A stretch of DNA of 64,000 nucleotides from Paraburkholderia youngii (GTDB lineage: Bacteria; Pseudomonadota; Gammaproteobacteria; Burkholderiales; Burkholderiaceae): contig NZ_JAALDK010000002.1 of assembly GCF_013366925.1 (NCBI RefSeq), forward strand, positions 1,488,001 through 1,552,000, given 5' to 3'. Positions 1 through 7,099 of the stretch are shown in pieces. Numbering within the stretch: the first letter of the stretch is position 1; every line of letters begins with the position of its first letter. The notes under the pieces are model-generated. The model worked only from the letters and a program-made list of their open reading frames with translations. It ran no database searches and was not told where the DNA came from. Both the position numbers and the translations under genes were made by a program.

Positions 1-193
1 ACTGACGATCGGTCAGTATCTCGCGCCGTCGCGGTATCACATGCCGGTGCGGCGATATGTGCCGCCCGCGACTTTCGACATGCTGCGCGATGAAGGTTTG
101 AAGATGGGGTTCGTCGAAGTAGTGGCGGGGCCGCTCGTGCGCTCGTCGTATCACGCGGATCGGACGCCGCAAGGCCACGCCCCAATCCCGTGA
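1..193 (+). CDS. lipA: Lipoyl synthase, C-terminal end (5' truncated by window edge)
   Basis: The reading frame entering from the left edge (first full codon at base 2) encodes about 63 residues ending in TGA at 191-193. It contains the conserved LipA tail: [19 protein letters not shown], then GLKMGF and the hallmark [11 protein letters not shown] near the end. LipA is a cytosolic radical SAM enzyme that inserts two sulfurs into octanoyl groups on lipoyl domains. The radical SAM cysteines lie outside the window. The short tail after RSSYHAD ([10 protein letters not shown]) is normal for betaproteobacterial LipA. Identification is firm from the C-terminal signature alone. Confidence 0.93.
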   Translation, partial: LTIGQYLAPSRYHMPVRRYVPPATFDMLRDEGLKMGFVEVVAGPLVRSSYHADRTPQGHAPIP

Positions 194-342
194 ATACCTC
201 CCCGTAACATCGGCTTTTCGACCGATTGGCCGCCAGCCAGGTAGCCGACAATTGGTGGCTATACGAGGCGAGTCCCAGCGCGCGGCTGCCTCCCGGACGA
301 CGAAACGGTATTCGTCACCACGTGCACTTTGTCGAGGCAGAC

Positions 343-1749
343 ATGTCAAGCAACATTACGATCACGGACGAACTCGTAGCTGAAATCGCAAACCGGATGG
401 CCGACGAGGGCCAGAAGGTGTCTCCCGTCGCCATCTGGTCCGAAGTCCATAGCGGTTCGGTGGTCGCGGTGTCCGCGGCATTGCGCAAGTGGCGCGAGAC
501 GCGCGCCGCGCGGGTGCCGCAGGTCGTCGAACGTCCTGCTTTGCCGGAAACCGTGACGGACACCATGCGCGAAGCGCTTGACCGGCTGTGGACGTCGGCG
601 CAGGACGAAGCGGAACGCTCAGTGGCGCGACGCCTCGCCGCGATGCGTCAGCGTGTCGAGGACGCCAGCAACGAGCGCGACGAAGCGCTCGCCGAACTGC
701 AAACCACCGTCCAGGAACTCGATGCGCTGCAGGTCGAGTTGGACAAGATGACCAGCGCCTACGACGAGAAGGTCGATGCCGTGGCCGGGCTCGAAGAGGA
801 CATCGCGCTCGCGGTGCAACGCACCGACGCGGCCGAGAAGCGCGCGCAGGAGCTTGCCGACCGCGTTTCGCACCTCGAAGCGGAACTGGAGCGCGCGGAA
901 CAGGCCGCGCAGCGTGGAGCGATTGCGGGCAACGAGAGCGATGCCGCGGGCGAGGGCGAGGCGGCGAGCGAGTCGGCCGAGTCGGTAGTCGAAACGCCGG
1001 CCGGCGAGGCAGAGCGCGCGGCGCTGGAAGCGGAGCATGCCGAAGCGGTCGCTCGTCTTCAGAGCGAACTCGAAGCGATTCGCGCGCAACTGCAGGCCGA
1101 GCAGGAAGCGCATGCGGCCCGACGCGAAGAGGTCGAGGGCGCGCAGGCCGAACGGGATGCCGCCGCGCTCGAATTGCAGAATGCCCAGACGCAAATCGCC
1201 AGCCTGAGCGACGAGCGCGATGCGGACGCTTCCGAAATCGCGAGGTTGTCGGCCAGCTTGTCCGGAGCGCAGGAGCGTGCCGACGCGGAGCAGCAGCGCG
1301 CGGCCGAACTGGCCGAAAGCGCGGCGGCCGCGAGCGAGAAGGCCGAGGACGCGGAATCGGCGTCGCCGGCGGGTGTCGACTCGCAGGAACTCGAGGCATT
1401 GAAGGCGCAGATGTCGCGCGACGCGCAAGCGCATGCCGCAGCGATTGCCGAGGCGCGGGAGACCGTCAGGAAATGGTCCGACTACTCGAACGCACTGAAG
1501 CAGCAGCTGACTCAGGCGAATGAAAAAATGGTGGTCGTCCTTGCCCGCGGCGCGGGCGAAGCGACCTTGAGCCGCCGGCTTTCCGCTGAACTCGGTCGGG
1601 TCGAGCCGGAGCATGAATTGCTGCGCAAGGAGATCCAGCAGCAAGTGATCGTCGAAACGATCACCGCTCACCTCGAGAAACAAGGCTACCGCTACGACGA
1701 GCAGACGGGTGCGGTGTCGAAGCTGAACACCGAAAGCTCGCCTGCGTGA
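343..1749 (+). CDS. KfrA-like DNA-binding coiled-coil protein
   Basis: A 468-residue protein when started at the ATG at 343, which has a modest upstream GAGG. An in-frame start at 226 exists but adds non-conserved, low-quality sequence. Residues about 1-60 look like a KfrA N-terminal helix-turn-helix (TDELVAEIANRMADEGQKVS, then SVVAVSAALRKWRETR). From about residue 85 to 400 it is an Ala/Glu/Arg-rich coiled coil with heptad character. The C-terminal 70 residues (WSDYSNALKQQL onward) are less repetitive. KfrA proteins of plasmids are autoregulators and partition-associated alpha-helical proteins. Here the gene sits alone beside lipA with no par genes, so a nucleoid-associated or regulatory role is only inferred. 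It is convergent with the aldehyde dehydrogenase at 1903-3372. Confidence 0.8.
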   Translation: MSSNITITDELVAEIANRMADEGQKVSPVAIWSEVHSGSVVAVSAALRKWRETRAARVPQVVERPALPETVTDTMREALDRLWTSAQDEAERSVARRLAAMRQRVEDASNERDEALAELQTTVQELDALQVELDKMTSAYDEKVDAVAGLEEDIALAVQRTDAAEKRAQELADRVSHLEAELERAEQAAQRGAIAGNESDAAGEGEAASESAESVVETPAGEAERAALEAEHAEAVARLQSELEAIRAQLQAEQEAHAARREEVEGAQAERDAAALELQNAQTQIASLSDERDADASEIARLSASLSGAQERADAEQQRAAELAESAAAASEKAEDAESASPAGVDSQELEALKAQMSRDAQAHAAAIAEARETVRKWSDYSNALKQQLTQANEKMVVVLARGAGEATLSRRLSAELGRVEPEHELLRKEIQQQVIVETITAHLEKQGYRYDEQTGAVSKLNTESSPA

Positions 1750-1817
1750 CAATGGTCAGAAGGCTGTTGTCGTTCGACGGGTTTTTCATAGTGTCCATCT
1801 TTATCGCACAGGCGTGC

Positions 1818-1848
1818 GCCATGCCACGTTCGATGGACGTGACATGGC
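1818..1848. terminator. Hairpin between convergent genes, possible bidirectional terminator
   Basis: An inverted repeat, GCCATGCCACGT / ACGTGACATGGC, has one mismatch and a 7-base loop. It lies between the KfrA-like gene and the convergent aldehyde dehydrogenase gene. There is no U-tract on either side, so this is a candidate at best. Confidence 0.3.
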
Positions 1849-1902
1849 ATTGCCCTCTACGGCTTTGAAACGGTGCAGCGGGGAATGGACCGCGCGCTGG
1901 AC

Positions 1903-3372
1903 TCAGCGCATCACGAACGGATCGCTGATCGGCTCGTCCGAGGTGCGCAGCCATACCGACTTCGTCGTCGTGTATTCGAGCGCCGCGGCCATGCCGCCTT
2001 CGCGGCCGTGACCGGACAGGCCAAAGCCGCCGAATGGCACCAGCGGAGACACCGCGCGATAGGTATTGATCCAGACGATCCCCGAGCGCACGCGCTTCGA
2101 CACGCGATGCGCGCGAGTCAGGCTGGTGGTGAAAATGCCCGCGGCGAGACCGTAGGCGGTGCTGTTCGCCTTGTCGATCGCTTCCTGCTCGGTGTTGAAC
2201 GTATCCACCGAAAGCACCGGCCCGAACAACTCCGTCGTAATGCTGTCGGCGTCGCTCACGCCGGTGCAGTCGAGAATCGTCGGCGCATAGTAGTAGCCGT
2301 CGCGTTCCAGCGTCTTGCCGCCGGCGAGCACCCTGGCGCCCTGACGCACCGAGTTCGCGACGACCTTCTCGATGTTGCGCAGTTGCCTCTCGGTGCAAAG
2401 CGGCCCGTATTCGGTCGTCATCTCGTTGGGCGAACCCACCCGTATGCGCGACACGCGCTCCACCAGCAGGGCGAGAAACCGCTCTTTCACGGAGGCTTCG
2501 ATCAGCAGCCGCGAGCCCGCCACGCAGCTTTGGCCGCTCGCCGCGAAGATGGCCGCCACCTGCGCGTTCACGGCACTCTGGATATCGGTATCGGCGAACA
2601 CGATGAAGGGCGACTTGCCGCCCAGTTCCAGCGACACCTTCGCGAGGTTGTTCGATGTGTTCGACACGATGTGCCGCGCAGTTTCCGGGCCGCCCGTGAA
2701 GGCAACCTTGTCGACCTTCGGATGGCTGCTGAGCACCGCACCGCATTCCGGCCCGAAGCCGGTAATCACGTTGACGACGCCTGGCGGGAAGCCGGCCTCG
2801 TGCACGAGCTTCGCGAATTCGAGCAGCGGTCCTGGGGCTTCCTCGGACGCCTTGAGCACGACCGTGCAACCGGCGGCGAGCGCCGGCCCGAGCTTGACGG
2901 CGGATAGGAACAACTGGCTATTCCACGGCACGATCGCGGCGACCACGCCGACCGGCTGCCGTTCTAGCCAGACCTGCATGTCCGGCTTGTCGACGGGAAT
3001 GCTGCTCCCTTCGAGCTTGTCGGCGATGCCGGCGTAGTAGCGGTAGTACTCGGCGACGTAAGCAATCTGGCTGGACGTCTCGCGAATGATCTTGCCGGTG
3101 TCGTTCGTTTCAATTTCAGCGAGTCGCGGCGCAGCCTGTTCGACGAGCCCGGCCAGCTTGTAGAGCAGCTTGCCGCGCGCCGACGCGGTGAGGCCGGCCC
3201 ACGCGGAATCGGTGAGCGCGCGGCTGGCCGCCTCGACCGCCCGGTTGACCTGCTCCGTGCGCGCTTCGGGCATTTGCGCCCACGCTTTGCCGGTGGCCGG
3301 GTTGACGCTCGCGAACGTGGCGGCGCCGGGTTCGAACTGTCCGTCGATGTACAGCTGAAAATGCGAATCCAT
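1903..3372 (-). CDS. Aldehyde dehydrogenase (TgnC-like, last gene of the monooxygenase operon)
   Basis: A 489-residue NAD(P)-dependent aldehyde dehydrogenase of full family length. The catalytic Cys is about C283 in SGQSCVAGSR, the general-base Glu about E249 in SLELGGKSP, and the cofactor-binding segment is VPWNSQLF near residue 150 with FTGGPE near 226. The gene follows the luciferase-like monooxygenase by 12 bases on the minus strand, so the two are surely co-transcribed. In the trigonelline pathway an aldehyde dehydrogenase (TgnC) oxidises the hydroxybutyrolactone/aldehyde formed on ring opening. The neighbours (monooxygenase, flavin reductase, hydrolase, succinate-semialdehyde dehydrogenase) make that role plausible. 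Substrate is inferred from context; the family call is certain. Confidence 0.88.
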   Translation of the reverse strand: MDSHFQLYIDGQFEPGAATFASVNPATGKAWAQMPEARTEQVNRAVEAASRALTDSAWAGLTASARGKLLYKLAGLVEQAAPRLAEIETNDTGKIIRETSSQIAYVAEYYRYYAGIADKLEGSSIPVDKPDMQVWLERQPVGVVAAIVPWNSQLFLSAVKLGPALAAGCTVVLKASEEAPGPLLEFAKLVHEAGFPPGVVNVITGFGPECGAVLSSHPKVDKVAFTGGPETARHIVSNTSNNLAKVSLELGGKSPFIVFADTDIQSAVNAQVAAIFAASGQSCVAGSRLLIEASVKERFLALLVERVSRIRVGSPNEMTTEYGPLCTERQLRNIEKVVANSVRQGARVLAGGKTLERDGYYYAPTILDCTGVSDADSITTELFGPVLSVDTFNTEQEAIDKANSTAYGLAAGIFTTSLTRAHRVSKRVRSGIVWINTYRAVSPLVPFGGFGLSGHGREGGMAAALEYTTTKSVWLRTSDEPISDPFVMR

Positions 3373-3384
3373 GGCGTCGGCCCC

Positions 3385-4422
3385 TTACCGGAATGCAGGC
3401 ATCACGTCGTTGATCATGCGTTCGAGCGAAGCCTTCTTGCGCTCGAAGCTCATGCCCGTATCGATCCAGAACGAGTACTCGTCGAAGCCGAGCGCCTCGT
3501 ATGCCCTCAGGCGCGCAATCACTTCCTCGGGCGTGCCGATCACGTTGTTCTTGCGCATCGCCGCGGGCGTGTAGAACGGATGAGCAGCGATCTCTTCCGG
3601 GCTCAGCGTCTTGATCATGCCGCGGCTCACCGGCCGCTCGTTCTTGAACCATGCACCGAAGTAGTTGTAGAAGGTGTTCACTTCGTCGGCCGCGATCTGC
3701 GCGTCGTTTTCGCTGCTCGCGACATACGTGTGACGCAGCAGCATGATCTGCGGGCGCGGCAGGTTGCTGAACTTCTCGCACGCGGCGTTGAAGTGGCCAA
3801 CCAGCTTCTCGACCTCTTCGTCGCCCAGATGCAGCGGCGTCACCTGCACGTTGCAACCGTTGGACACCGCGAACTCATGGCTGTTCGGGTCGCGCGCGGC
3901 CACCCAGATCGGCGGGTGCGGGCGCTGCAGCGGCAGCGGCGAAGACGTCGTGGAAGGGAATTTCCAGAATTCGCCTTCGTGCGCGTAATCGCCTTCCCAG
4001 AGCTTTTTCACGGCCGGGATCAGTTCGCGCATGCGTTGACCCGCGCCCCACGCGTCGAGCCCCGGATGCAGGCGTTCGTATTCGAACGAATACGCGCCGC
4101 GCGCGATGCCCAGCTCCAGGCGGCCGTTCGAAATGATGTCGGTCATCGCGGCTTCGCCGGCGAGCTTGATCGGATGCCAGAACGGCGCCACCACCGTGCC
4201 GGTGCCGAGCCTCACGTGCTTCGTCTTGTTGGCGAGGTCCGCGAGATTGATGAATGGATTCGGCGCGATCGTGAAGTCCATGCCGTGGTGCTCGCCGGTC
4301 CAGACGGCGTGCATGCCGCCGCGATCGGCAATCTGGCAAAGCTCGACCATTTCGTCATACAGCTGCTTCTGACTGGTCTGCCCGGAGACGCGCTCCATGT
4401 GAACGAAGAGGGAAAATCGCAT
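3385..4422 (-). CDS. Luciferase-like flavin-dependent monooxygenase (TgnB-like oxygenase component)
   Basis: A 345-residue bacterial-luciferase-fold (LLM class) protein. It opens with the typical strand MRFSLFVHME and has GGMHAVWTGEHHG near residue 35, RLGTGTVVAPFWHPIKLAGE near 71, and RLELGIARGAYSFEYERL near 100. Such enzymes use reduced FMN delivered by a separate reductase, and a candidate is encoded at 8012-8980 on the other strand. The start at 4422 has an AAAGG upstream. It lies between the decayed hydrolase/reductase remnant (ends 4434) and the aldehyde dehydrogenase. By analogy with trigonelline monooxygenase it may open an N-heteroaromatic ring; alkane, nitrilotriacetate-type or sulfonate substrates are alternatives. 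Confidence 0.85.
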   Translation of the reverse strand: MRFSLFVHMERVSGQTSQKQLYDEMVELCQIADRGGMHAVWTGEHHGMDFTIAPNPFINLADLANKTKHVRLGTGTVVAPFWHPIKLAGEAAMTDIISNGRLELGIARGAYSFEYERLHPGLDAWGAGQRMRELIPAVKKLWEGDYAHEGEFWKFPSTTSSPLPLQRPHPPIWVAARDPNSHEFAVSNGCNVQVTPLHLGDEEVEKLVGHFNAACEKFSNLPRPQIMLLRHTYVASSENDAQIAADEVNTFYNYFGAWFKNERPVSRGMIKTLSPEEIAAHPFYTPAAMRKNNVIGTPEEVIARLRAYEALGFDEYSFWIDTGMSFERKKASLERMINDVMPAFR

Positions 4423-4433
4423 GATGTGACCTT

Positions 4434-4960
4434 TCAGGAATGAAGCGGGCGGACTGTGCCGTTGCTATGGTCGCCGAAGTACAACCCGTAGCTCTTCAAC
4501 TGGCTTTCCTTGCGGTAGCGGTGCAGCATGCTGGCCACGGCGCTGTCCTGCAACGCTTGGGTGTCGATGTCGTCGATGCCGATGAATTCGCCTGAAGCGT
4601 CAGCCGAAGCGGCGAGTTCATCCGGCGCGCTGCACAGGAACGAGATGTACTGGTATTGGGTTTCGGTGTTGTTGTAGACCGAATGGATGAAGCTTGCCGA
4701 TGCGTCGGGCTGGTACTTCTCGCCGCTGCCCACTCGACGAACTGTTGCAAGCCGGCGCCTGGCTCGAGCGGATCGCTTCGACCGTGGCCCGGCATATCGA
4801 CCGAGATCACCCGGAACTCGGACGACAGCCCTTCGATCTGCGGATACCACGCGAGCGCCTGCGTGCCGACGCTGTGGATCAGGACCAGCGGTTCGCCGCT
4901 GCCCTGCTCCAGATAGTGCGCGCCGCGCTTATTTGACAGCTGCAGGGTTCTTGGCGTCAT
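4434..4960 (-). pseudogene. Remnant: alpha/beta hydrolase N-terminus joined out of frame to flavin-reductase C-terminus
   Basis: Two frames are homologous to two neighbouring intact genes. Reading minus from an ATG at 4960, about 77 residues (PLVLIHSVGTQALAWYPQIE, FRVISVDMPGHGRSDP) match the N-terminus of the hydrolase at 7096-8019 (VVLIHGVGMNQSVWAPQID, FRVVVYDMLGHGDS). Near 4725-4735 homology switches to another frame, giving about 95 residues that match the C-terminal domain of the reductase at 8012-8980 (end AVASMLHRYRKESQ, YGLYFGDHSNGTVRPLHS against AVRSMLERYERERRQ, FGIYVGDSEAGTVQPL). The order hydrolase then reductase is the same, so a deletion removed the hydrolase catalytic part and the reductase flavin domain. 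The start overlaps the PF06684 gene by 32 bases. No functional enzyme can be made. Confidence 0.85.
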
Positions 4961-5531
4961 TTCCGAGCTCTGCGAGGTCTTTGTAGCGATCGCCAATGCG
5001 GTGATGCGGACGGCCACCGGTAGCGGCGCCAATCGCGATCACGAGTTCGTCCGCGGCCGGCGCGTCCGCAATCGCAAACTGCAGCGTCAAATAGTGCGAA
5101 CGGCGGCCTTCGTCGTTCTTGTCCATCATCGGGATCAGCAGCGGCGCGTTGGCGGGGCCGCGCGTGTTGTTGAACGCCAGATACGACTTCGCGCCGACGG
5201 CCGAGCGATACGTGTTGCCGAAGTGCAGCGTGTGGATCAGCGCGGACGCATGCTCGATCTCGCCCGCAAGGCCGACGATCGCGCTCTTGCCGAACGCTTC
5301 GACCGCTTCGCCCGAACCGGCTTCGTCGATGATCAGCCTGGTCAGGTGCTCGCTCAGTTGCGGCGCGAGCGCACGAATCTCCGGCGACAGGTCTTCCACA
5401 TAACCGCGGCCCGCCCACGGGTTCTTGATCACGGCGGCCGCGCCGATCATTTTCAGCGGCTTGGCGGCGACCTTGTCGCCGTCGACATAGACGGTCTCGA
5501 CATGGAGGATGGATTTGCGAATCAGGCTCAT
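4929..5531 (-). CDS. Amino acid synthesis family protein (PF06684, formerly DUF1185)
   Basis: A 200-residue protein when started at 5531 (MSLIRKSILHVETVYVDGDK), where the upstream minus strand has AGGAAG. A longer in-frame start at 5594 lies in the operator region and is unlikely. Conserved family segments are PLKMIGAAAVIKNPWAGRGY, EAFGKSAIVGLAGEIEHASA and the C-terminal GGRPHHRIGDRYKDL. Known structures of this family have a chorismate-mutase-like trimeric fold; its biochemical role is not established. It is first in the minus-strand operon leading to the monooxygenase and aldehyde dehydrogenase, and two palindromic sites lie just upstream at 5568-5594, so it should be co-regulated with the catabolic island. 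Confidence 0.85.
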   Translation of the reverse strand: MSLIRKSILHVETVYVDGDKVAAKPLKMIGAAAVIKNPWAGRGYVEDLSPEIRALAPQLSEHLTRLIIDEAGSGEAVEAFGKSAIVGLAGEIEHASALIHTLHFGNTYRSAVGAKSYLAFNNTRGPANAPLLIPMMDKNDEGRRSHYLTLQFAIADAPAADELVIAIGAATGGRPHHRIGDRYKDLAELGNDAKNPAAVK

Positions 5532-5567
5532 GGCAGCTTCCTGCGTGGGTTGGATGTGTGAGGCATT

Positions 5568-5594
5568 GTGGTATACCATGTTACGGCATGCCAT
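5568..5594. promoter_or_regulatory. Tandem palindromic operators between divergent genes (FadR-type)
   Basis: Two copies of a 12-bp palindrome start 15 bp apart: GTGGTATACCAT (5568-5579) and ACGGCATGCCAT (5583-5594). They fit ATGGYATNCCAT and the TGGTATACCA core typical of FCD/GntR regulators. They sit 37-63 bases upstream of the PF06684 start (minus) and about 170 bases upstream of the DUF1330 gene (plus), which places them to control either direction. The likely binder is one of the two FadR-type regulators nearby. Confidence 0.7.
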
Positions 5595-5765
5595 GAGTGT
5601 TAACCCGGGGCGCCGTGGAAGCCGCGTCTGGCGGGGAAAGGGCGTTTTTTGCGAGGGATTTGCTGGCGAGCAGCGACGTCCAAAAAACGTAGCGCGCGGT
5701 TCGTCGGACCATCAACGAAGCGGCAGCTATGGCGCAAACCATTCTGGATTTAAGAAGGAGGAGAT

Positions 5766-6056
5766 ATGGCTGCATATTGGATAGCCCACGTAACCGTGCT
5801 CGATGCGGCGAAATACAAGGGCTACACGGACATCGCACCGCAGGCGTTCAACAAGTACGGCGCGGTGTTTCTCGCGCGCGGCGGCGCGTCGGAGGTGCTG
5901 GAAGGTGAATCGTTCGAGCGGCACGTCGTGATTCGCTTCAGGGACATGCAAACGGCGCTCGACTGCTATCACTCGCCCGAGTATCAGGCCGCCAAACAGA
6001 AGCGCGATGGACATTGCCGGGCACAGATCACGATCGTCGAGGGCCTGGGCGGCTGA
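5766..6056 (+). CDS. DUF1330 family protein
   Basis: A 96-residue ferredoxin-like-fold (dimeric alpha/beta barrel) protein. It has the typical DUF1330 opening AAYWIAHVTVLDAAKYKGY, the central FLARGGASEVLEGESFERHV, and the C-terminal ALDCYHSPEYQAAKQKR. A strong ribosome site (AAGGAGGAG, 6 bases upstream) supports the start. Enzyme activity is unknown for the family; members often accompany ring-cleavage or lactone pathways, where isomerase-like or protective roles have been suggested. It is divergent from the PF06684 operon across the 234-bp operator region and is followed by the FadR-type regulator. Confidence 0.85.
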   Translation: MAAYWIAHVTVLDAAKYKGYTDIAPQAFNKYGAVFLARGGASEVLEGESFERHVVIRFRDMQTALDCYHSPEYQAAKQKRDGHCRAQITIVEGLGG

Positions 6057-6099
6057 TTGTGCCCTCGTGTGCAAGCCTGAAAGTCAGATGAGTCATAAT

Positions 6100-6111
6100 A
6101 TGGCATTCCAC
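6100..6111. promoter_or_regulatory. Single palindromic operator upstream of the FadR-type regulator gene
   Basis: ATGGCATTCCAC matches the ATGGYATNCCAT consensus seen at 5568, 5583, 6968 and 7010 in 11 of 12 positions. It lies 48 bases upstream of the regulator start at 6159, which suggests autoregulation. Confidence 0.6.
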
Positions 6112-6158
6112 GCCCGCGCCCTCGGTGCGGGCCCTCGTCCATCGTCCCACTGCCGCAT

Positions 6159-6845
6159 ATGCACGACCTCAAAATCGACCGCAATGTCAAAACCTTGCGT
6201 GAACTCACGCTCGACAAACTGCGCGCCGCGATAGTCCAGGGGTATTTCCGGCCGGGCACCCGCCTCGTCGAACGCACGCTGTGCGACGAACTTGGCGTGA
6301 GCCGCACCGTCGTGCGCGAGGTGCTGCGGCATCTGGAGACCGAAGGCCTGGTCGAGATCGTCGCGCGGCAAGGACCGATCGTCGCGCGGCTCGACCCCGC
6401 GCAGGTCGGCGAGATCTACGAGTTGCGCGGGCTGCTCGAAGCGAACGCCGCGCGGGCCTGCGCCGAGGGCGCCACGCCTGAAGTCGTGCGGCAACTGCGC
6501 GAGATCCGCGCAATCATCGAAGACGCATTCGAGAAACGCGATCTGCCCCGCGTGCTCGAATACACCGAGCGCTTCTATGAAACGCTGTTCGAAGCCGCCA
6601 ACAAACAGGTGTCGCTGGCGCTCGTCACGTCGCTGAACGCGCGCATCAACCGCCTGCGCGCGTTGACCATCGCGACGCCGGGCCGAGGCGGCGATTCGAA
6701 CCGCGAAATGAACCTGCTGCTCGACGCGATCGAGCGGCGCGACGGTGACGCGGCGTCCGCAGCGTCGTTCGCGCATATCAAGCGGGTGTCGGAACTGGCT
6801 TTGGCGGTTCTTGCGGAGCAGAACGAAGCGACCGGCGACGCCTAA
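6159..6845 (+). CDS. GntR-family transcriptional regulator, FadR/FCD subfamily (copy 1)
   Basis: A 228-residue regulator. The N-terminal winged helix-turn-helix covers about residues 8-75 (ELTLDKLRAAIVQGYFRPG, LCDELGVSRTVVREVLRHLE). The C-terminal FCD ligand domain covers about 85-215 (EIYELRGLLEANAARACA, INRLRALTI and a late HIKRVSELAL supplying metal-type His). It is closely similar throughout to the regulator at 12999-13721. The combination of palindromes at 6100 (own promoter), 5568/5583 (divergent operon) and 6968/7010 (hydrolase operon) makes it the probable local repressor, released by a pathway intermediate. A clear intrinsic terminator follows at 6871. Confidence 0.9.
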   Translation: MHDLKIDRNVKTLRELTLDKLRAAIVQGYFRPGTRLVERTLCDELGVSRTVVREVLRHLETEGLVEIVARQGPIVARLDPAQVGEIYELRGLLEANAARACAEGATPEVVRQLREIRAIIEDAFEKRDLPRVLEYTERFYETLFEAANKQVSLALVTSLNARINRLRALTIATPGRGGDSNREMNLLLDAIERRDGDAASAASFAHIKRVSELALAVLAEQNEATGDA

Positions 6846-6870
6846 GCCCATCCGTAGTCGCCCCTATCAA

Positions 6871-6901
6871 GGCCGCCGGCATCTGCCGGCGGCCTTTTCT
6901 T
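6871..6901 (+). terminator. Intrinsic terminator after the FadR-type regulator gene
   Basis: A perfect 11-bp G/C-rich stem (GGCCGCCGGCA / TGCCGGCGGCC, 2-base nominal loop) is followed directly by TTTTCTT. It separates the DUF1330-regulator unit from the hydrolase operon, so that operon needs its own promoter. Confidence 0.85.
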
Positions 6902-6967
6902 ATGGCTGTTTGATCAAGCAAACACGCGCTTAGCCCAAACCGTGCCAGCGTAATTCATCGCAATATC

Positions 6968-7021
6968 ATGGTATTCCATAATACGTCATGCATTGTTGTA
7001 GGCCATAAGATGGCATACCAT
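6968..7021. promoter_or_regulatory. Pair of palindromic operators upstream of the hydrolase/reductase operon
   Basis: Two full palindromes, ATGGTATTCCAT (6968-6979) and ATGGCATACCAT (7010-7021), lie 42 bp apart start to start (four helical turns). Such spacing suits cooperative or looped binding of a dimeric FCD regulator. They lie 75-130 bases upstream of the hydrolase start at 7096, in an AT-richer promoter region. Confidence 0.7.
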
Positions 7022-7069
7022 AATCTCATCGATATTGATCTGCGGCTCGAAGCCTGAAAGGAGAACCCC

Positions 7070-7099
7070 ATGACGTGCAAAGTGGAGCGTGTCCGATGA
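7070..7099 (+). CDS. Possible 9-codon leader cistron overlapping the hydrolase start
   Basis: An AAAGGAG ribosome site precedes an ATG at 7070 that reads MTCKVERVR and stops at TGA 7097-7099, overlapping the hydrolase ATG (7096) as ATGA. The hydrolase start itself has only a weak site of its own, so translation may be coupled through this minicistron. It could also be the remnant of an older in-frame start. No function is claimed for the peptide. Confidence 0.3.
   Translation: MTCKVERVR

Noticed and set aside
362..1399. Long open frame on the minus strand within the KfrA-like gene
   Set aside because: Arg/Pro-rich shadow frame of a high-GC gene; no family features and no ribosome site.
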